DNA of 9,987 nucleotides from Pedobacter sp. (lineage in GTDB: Bacteria; Bacteroidota; Bacteroidia; Sphingobacteriales; Sphingobacteriaceae). The position numbers and the translations under genes are program-made. Within the stretch, counting starts at the first letter, position 1; each line of letters starts with the position of its first letter. The notes under the pieces are model-generated. The model searched no databases. It was not told where the DNA came from and worked only from the letters and a program-made list of their open reading frames with translations. The stretch is taken from the NCBI GenBank assembly GCA_028287885.1, contig JAQBOT010000009.1, forward strand, positions 1 through 9,987. The letters are read 5' to 3'. Positions 5,914 through 9,987 of the stretch are shown here, one piece after another.

Positions 5914-7176
5914 ATGACCAACAAGAAAGATGCAGTAGTTCGTTTCTCCGGAAGTCCGGAGGCGAATACTACAGTTTATTTAACAGGTTCCAAGAGCGAA
6001 AGCAACCGCGCACTGATCATCTCCGCACTAAGCAAAGGCATTGTTAGGGTGGAGAATCTATCCGACGCTGCAGATACGGTGACTTTAAACCGGATCTTAC
6101 AGAATTTAGCCGAAGCCAGCACCGGCATGCAAAGAGTAGATGTTGGTCATGCGGGAACTGCCATGCGCTTTTTAACTGCATATTTAGCAACATTGAGCGG
6201 TACGTTTGAGTTGACAGGTTCTAAAAGGATGCAGGAAAGGCCAATTAAACTCCTGACTGAAGCGCTGAATACACTGGGCGCCAAAATCAGCTATCAGGGA
6301 GAATATGGTTTTCCTCCACTGATCATCAATGGAGGTTTCGAACAAAAGACCAAGCAAGTAAGCATTAAAGGTGATGTCAGCAGCCAGTATATCTCGGCCT
6401 TGCTTATTATCGCTGCAAGCCTACCATTAGGCTTATCGCTTCATATTGAGGGATATTTGACCTCTGAGCCGTATGTGCGCATGACATTAAAGATGCTGGA
6501 AGAAGCGGGGATTTCTCACAGCTGGACGGACAATGTGATTGAGATCGCCCATCAGGAATTTAAAGCCTCGACACTTATTGTAGAGCCAGACTGGAGTGCG
6601 GCTTCCTACTGGTACAGTATTGTTGCTTTATCTGATTCAGCAAAGATCAACCTTCCGCATTTAAGAGCGCATAGTCTTCAAGGGGATAGCCGAATTGTTG
6701 AAATTATGCAGAGCATAGGTGTAAAGACGGAACGAACTGCAGAAGGCATCAGCTTGAGTGTTTCAGACCATACCATCTCAGAAGACGAAATCCTTGATTT
6801 AAAGGATTGCCCGGATCTTGCTCAAACCATTATCGTTTGTGCAGCCGCAAAACGTCTAAACTTGAAGTTTACGGGTTTGGAGACACTGAAGATCAAAGAA
6901 ACAAACCGCGTAAAAGCACTACAAAATGAACTTGCAAAGATTGGCGTCTTTCTTAATGAGGAAAACTTAATTTACTCATTGGATTGCAGTAAACTGCATT
7001 TTCCGGATAAGGTAAGCTTTCAGACTTATGACGATCACCGTATGGCCATGGCCTTTGCTCCTTTGAGTATGCGGATTAAAGAAGTGGAAATTGAAGATTA
7101 CCAGGTGGTGGAAAAATCATACCCAGACTACTGGAAGGATTTGACTAAGGCAGGTTTTCAGACAACAGAATTATAA
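5914..7176 (+). CDS. aroA: 3-phosphoshikimate 1-carboxyvinyltransferase (EPSP synthase)
   Basis: This 420-residue enzyme transfers the enolpyruvyl group of phosphoenolpyruvate to shikimate 3-phosphate, the penultimate step to chorismate. Visible family features are GSKSESNRA (25-33, catalytic-site K27), the PEP/glyphosate loop as GHAGTAMRF (78-86), QERPI with R109, SSQY with Q158, PDLAQT with D301 (equivalent of E. coli D313), KETNR (328-332), YDDHRMAMAF with R376, and EKSYPDYW with K401. Length is close to the E. coli enzyme (427). Two motifs depart from the class I norm: GNAGTAMRP is GHAGTAMRF, and KETDR is KETNR. Catalytic Lys, Arg, Asp and Glu are retained, so I expect an active enzyme. 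It sits 7 nt after the DAHP synthase stop and 17 nt before aroC, in one operon. Confidence 0.95.
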   Translation: MTNKKDAVVRFSGSPEANTTVYLTGSKSESNRALIISALSKGIVRVENLSDAADTVTLNRILQNLAEASTGMQRVDVGHAGTAMRFLTAYLATLSGTFELTGSKRMQERPIKLLTEALNTLGAKISYQGEYGFPPLIINGGFEQKTKQVSIKGDVSSQYISALLIIAASLPLGLSLHIEGYLTSEPYVRMTLKMLEEAGISHSWTDNVIEIAHQEFKASTLIVEPDWSAASYWYSIVALSDSAKINLPHLRAHSLQGDSRIVEIMQSIGVKTERTAEGISLSVSDHTISEDEILDLKDCPDLAQTIIVCAAAKRLNLKFTGLETLKIKETNRVKALQNELAKIGVFLNEENLIYSLDCSKLHFPDKVSFQTYDDHRMAMAFAPLSMRIKEVEIEDYQVVEKSYPDYWKDLTKAGFQTTEL

Positions 7177-7193
7177 TTTAGGTACATTAGAAA

Positions 7194-8285
7194 ATGGCAG
7201 GAAATACATTTGGACAGGCATTTAAAATCTCGACTTTCGGGGAATCACATGGTATTGCAATTGGTGTTATCATAGACGGTTGTCCGGCAAACCTGCCCAT
7301 AGACCTCGAATTTATCCAGGCAGAGTTGGATCTTCGCCGGCCGGGGCAGTCGAAAATAACGACCCAACGTAAGGAAAGTGACACTGTTCAGGTACTGTCC
7401 GGCATTTTTGAAGGCAAGAGTACCGGTACACCAATCTCCCTGCTCATTCCCAATGAAGACCAGCGCTCAAAAGATTATGAGCACAATAAAGATGTTTACC
7501 GACCCTCCCATGCCGATTACACTTACGATGCAAAATATGGCATTCGCGACTACCGTGGTGGTGGCCGCTCTTCCGCCCGGGAAACTGCAGCACGCGTTGC
7601 AGCAGGTGCAATAGCTAAACTGCTGTTGAGACATTCGGGTGTTGAGATCTTTGCACACGTTTCTGCGGTGGGTCTGATTAATGCGCCGAATTTGTCTGAT
7701 CTAAGCATTGATGAATTGTACAAGCAGCGCGAAGAAAATATTGTGCGCTGTGCAGACCCAGCTACGGCGAGACAAATGATTGAATGTATTGATGAGATAA
7801 GAAAGGACGGCGACACTATTGGTGGCAAAGTAAGCTGCATTATCAGGAATTGTCCTGTGGGACTTGGAGAACCGGTATTTGATAAGCTGCATGCCGACTT
7901 GGGTAAAGCGATGCTGAGCATTAATGCGGTCCATGGCTTCGAGTATGGCTCAGGCTTTAGCGGCAGCGAAATGCGCGGTTCAGAACACAATGACATCTTC
8001 CTTGTCAATGCAGGTAAGCCAACCACCTTAACGAACTTCTCTGGGGGTATCCAGGGAGGAATTTCCAATGGTATGGAAATAAACTTTACCGTTGCTTTTA
8101 AACCGGTGGCAACCATCATGCACAATCAACAGACGATTAATGCAGCTGGCGAAGCTGCAGAGATAAAAGGAAAAGGCCGCCATGATCCATGTGTGGTTCC
8201 CAGAGCAGTTGTCATTGTTGAAGCAATGGCCGCCCTGGTACTTGCAGATCAGTTGTTAAGAAATAAAAATAGCCGGATAGATTAA
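7194..8285 (+). CDS. aroC: chorismate synthase
   Basis: This 363-residue protein eliminates phosphate from EPSP to give chorismate and needs reduced FMN. The three family signatures are visible: the FGESHG region near the N-terminus (15-20), the [20 protein letters not shown] stretch in the centre, and [11 protein letters not shown] near the C-terminus. [16 protein letters not shown], which shapes the active site, is at about 48-63. Length is typical (about 350-390). It completes the aroA-aroC pair directly after EPSP synthase (17 nt gap) and is the last gene of the operon. Its TAA at 8283-8285 overlaps the stop codon of the opposing gene, so there is no space for a terminator between them. 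Confidence 0.96.
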   Translation: MAGNTFGQAFKISTFGESHGIAIGVIIDGCPANLPIDLEFIQAELDLRRPGQSKITTQRKESDTVQVLSGIFEGKSTGTPISLLIPNEDQRSKDYEHNKDVYRPSHADYTYDAKYGIRDYRGGGRSSARETAARVAAGAIAKLLLRHSGVEIFAHVSAVGLINAPNLSDLSIDELYKQREENIVRCADPATARQMIECIDEIRKDGDTIGGKVSCIIRNCPVGLGEPVFDKLHADLGKAMLSINAVHGFEYGSGFSGSEMRGSEHNDIFLVNAGKPTTLTNFSGGIQGGISNGMEINFTVAFKPVATIMHNQQTINAAGEAAEIKGKGRHDPCVVPRAVVIVEAMAALVLADQLLRNKNSRID

Positions 8286-9987
8286 TATATAGCTGGGTAC
8301 TTGGTTGCATTATGTTCATGCATCATCTGGTAAACAGTTTCTACCACATCGTCTACAGATGGCTTGCTGAAATAGTCGCCATCAGAGCCATAAGGCGGAC
8401 GGTGTGCTTTTGCCGTTAGCGTTCTCGGTTGCGCATCCAGGTAAAAATATCCTTTTTGCAGTTCCACAATCTGCTGCAATAAGTATGCAGAACCGCCTCC
8501 GGGAACATCTTCATCCACAACCAACAATTTATTTGTTTTCTGAAGCGACTTCAGGCAGAGCTGATCGATATCAAAAGGCAACAAGGTTTGTGGATCAATC
8601 AGTTCAATTGAAATCCCCAAATTCTGGAGCTCTTCGGCGGCTTCTTCGATCACCCTTAAGGTCGATCCATAAGAAACGATCGTCACATCCGTACCCTCAC
8701 GTAAGATTTCTGCTTTACCCAAAGGAATGGTGTATTCTCCTACGTTTTCAGGTAATCTTTCTTTTAGGCGGTAGCCGTTCAGACATTCGATAACCAAAGC
8801 AGGTTCGTCAGAACGGAACAACAAGTTGTACATGCCAGCTGCCTGGGTCATATTTCTTGGCACACAGAGGTGCAAGCCACGTAAAGATCCAAGGATCATA
8901 CCTATTGGCGAGCCGGAGTGCCAAACACCCTCTAAACGGTGACCGCGTGTTCTAACAATAACGGGCGCTTTCTGCCCGGCTTTAGTACGGTAAGATAAAG
9001 TGGCCAGGTCGTCACTTAAGATATTCAAGGCAAACAGCAAGTAATCCAGGTATTGGATTTCAGCGATCGGTCTTAATCCACGCATCGCCAGGCCTATACC
9101 CTGCCCAATGATCGTCATCTCCCGGATTCCCGTATCGGTGACCCTTAATTCACCATACTTGGTCTGGAGACCGGCAAAGCCTTGATTTACATCGCCAATA
9201 CTTCCTAGATCCTCACCAAAGGCAAGCAAGCGTGGGTCACGCGCAAAGTTGGCATCAAAACAGGCGTTTAATAGCTCACGTCCATCTACCATTCTGTTGT
9301 TATCCTGATAAGAAACTGGCTTTTCGGGCACAAGAAAGGGACTCTCTTTACCGTCTGTGAACAATTTAGAGTTGTATCGTTCCACATTGCTTTCTTGCTG
9401 CTCCGTATACCAGGACACTAAAGCTGTTCTTGCTTCAGAAGGTTGATTGATGGTTAAACGCAATGCCTTTCTAATGGAGGTATGTATTTCCCTGCGCAAA
9501 GCGTCAGGTGTGCTGGAAAGTTGGCTACTGATCTTTTGCAGCGCCTGATTGTTATTTGATAATGCAGTGATCATGCTGATCGCCTGCTTTTTTTCTTCTT
9601 TAACGCTCCCAAGGAATTCAGACCAAGCTTCTTTCTGTGCGTTGCGCACTAAGATCTTTGCATCTTCTTCAATAGCAATAATCTGCTCCTCAGTTGCGAT
9701 AGCTGAATCGATCATCCATTTCCGCATTTGGCTAATGCAGTCGTACTCTTTCTCCCATTCAAGACGGGCTTTGTCTTTGTAGCGCTCGTGCGATCCTGAA
9801 GTTGAATGGCCTTGCGGCTGGGTAACTTCGGTTACATGGATTAAGACAGGAACATGTTCAGCGCGACAAACATCTATCGCTTTCTGGTAGGTTTCACATA
9901 GTCCCGGGTAATCCCAGCCTTTTACTTTATATATTTCGTAACCCGCCTGTTCCTCGTTTCTTTGGAAGCCTTTTAGTATTTCCGAGA
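8282..9987 (-). CDS. 2-oxo acid dehydrogenase E1, fused alpha and beta subunits (5' end cut)
   Basis: The frame is open from the right edge to TAA at 8282-8284, giving 567 visible residues; the N-terminal part of the alpha subunit lies outside the window. The first 105 or so residues are the end of E1 alpha, with [19 protein letters not shown] and [17 protein letters not shown] helical linker of about 100 residues follows. From about 230 onward comes a full E1 beta domain: [20 protein letters not shown] (Glu258 matches the thiamine-diphosphate activating Glu), [21 protein letters not shown], and the C-terminal transketolase-like domain with IVSYGSTL and [11 protein letters not shown]. Together they would decarboxylate a 2-oxo acid using thiamine diphosphate and hand the acyl group to a lipoyl E2. 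The fused form is common in Bacteroidota and usually annotated as the branched-chain or pyruvate-type E1; the substrate cannot be settled here. An ATG at 9725-9727 is internal, not the start. Confidence 0.92.
   Translation of the reverse strand, partial: SEILKGFQRNEEQAGYEIYKVKGWDYPGLCETYQKAIDVCRAEHVPVLIHVTEVTQPQGHSTSGSHERYKDKARLEWEKEYDCISQMRKWMIDSAIATEEQIIAIEEDAKILVRNAQKEAWSEFLGSVKEEKKQAISMITALSNNNQALQKISSQLSSTPDALRREIHTSIRKALRLTINQPSEARTALVSWYTEQQESNVERYNSKLFTDGKESPFLVPEKPVSYQDNNRMVDGRELLNACFDANFARDPRLLAFGEDLGSIGDVNQGFAGLQTKYGELRVTDTGIREMTIIGQGIGLAMRGLRPIAEIQYLDYLLFALNILSDDLATLSYRTKAGQKAPVIVRTRGHRLEGVWHSGSPIGMILGSLRGLHLCVPRNMTQAAGMYNLLFRSDEPALVIECLNGYRLKERLPENVGEYTIPLGKAEILREGTDVTIVSYGSTLRVIEEAAEELQNLGISIELIDPQTLLPFDIDQLCLKSLQKTNKLLVVDEDVPGGGSAYLLQQIVELQKGYFYLDAQPRTLTAKAHRPPYGSDGDYFSKPSVDDVVETVYQMMHEHNATKYPAIY

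Noticed and set aside
7550..8125. Long open frame (191 codons) on the minus strand inside aroC.
   Set aside because: It is antisense to the conserved aroC coding sequence and has no recognisable motifs; a shadow frame.
9725..9727. ATG taken as the start of the E1 gene.
   Set aside because: The frame continues upstream without a stop to the window edge and encodes conserved E1 alpha sequence, so this Met is internal.

Overview
The window looks like chromosomal DNA of a Bacteroidota species, most likely a Sphingobacteriaceae-type organism such as Pedobacter. The support is a DAHP synthase fused to an AroQ chorismate mutase, a single-chain fusion of 2-oxo acid dehydrogenase E1 alpha and beta, a short MutS-like ATPase, moderate-to-low GC with almost no Shine-Dalgarno sequences, and a promoter of the Bacteroidota form (TTG, 19 nt, TAnnTTTG). 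The assignment rests on family features only.

Layout. Bases 1-273 (minus strand) are the N-terminal part of an unrecognised membrane protein. Bases 274-484 hold no gene I can support. Bases 485-1870 (minus; possibly from 1927) encode a MutS-family ATPase without mismatch-recognition domains. A 185-242 bp divergent spacer follows. Bases 2113-3561 (plus) encode a membrane-anchored HtrA/DegP-type serine protease with two PDZ domains. Bases 3562-3878 carry a promoter, a short tyrosine-rich leader peptide and a Rho-independent terminator with a competing antiterminator. Bases 3879-8285 are a four-gene aromatic operon: prephenate dehydratase (pheA), DAHP synthase/chorismate mutase, EPSP synthase (aroA) and chorismate synthase (aroC). 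Bases 8282-9987 (minus) are a convergent alpha/beta fused E1, whose stop codon overlaps that of aroC and which runs off the right edge.

How the genes work together. The DAHP synthase domain makes the first committed metabolite of the shikimate pathway. AroA and AroC carry out the last two steps to chorismate. The fused mutase turns chorismate into prephenate, and PheA turns prephenate into phenylpyruvate. Steps two to five (aroB, aroD/Q, aroE, aroK), prephenate dehydrogenase (tyrA) and the aromatic aminotransferase are not in the window.

The most interesting element is upstream of pheA. A 20-codon leader (3704-3766) has six Tyr and one Phe codon within nine codons. Its last codons overlap an RNA segment, GCCGGGACT, which is repeated exactly as the 3' arm of the terminator. 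The two copies compete for one AGTCCCGGC segment. A further upstream segment can pair with the first copy, completing a four-segment ribosome-mediated attenuator of the trp/phe type. It appears to read Tyr-tRNA supply, although the only branch-specific gene it controls here belongs to phenylalanine synthesis.
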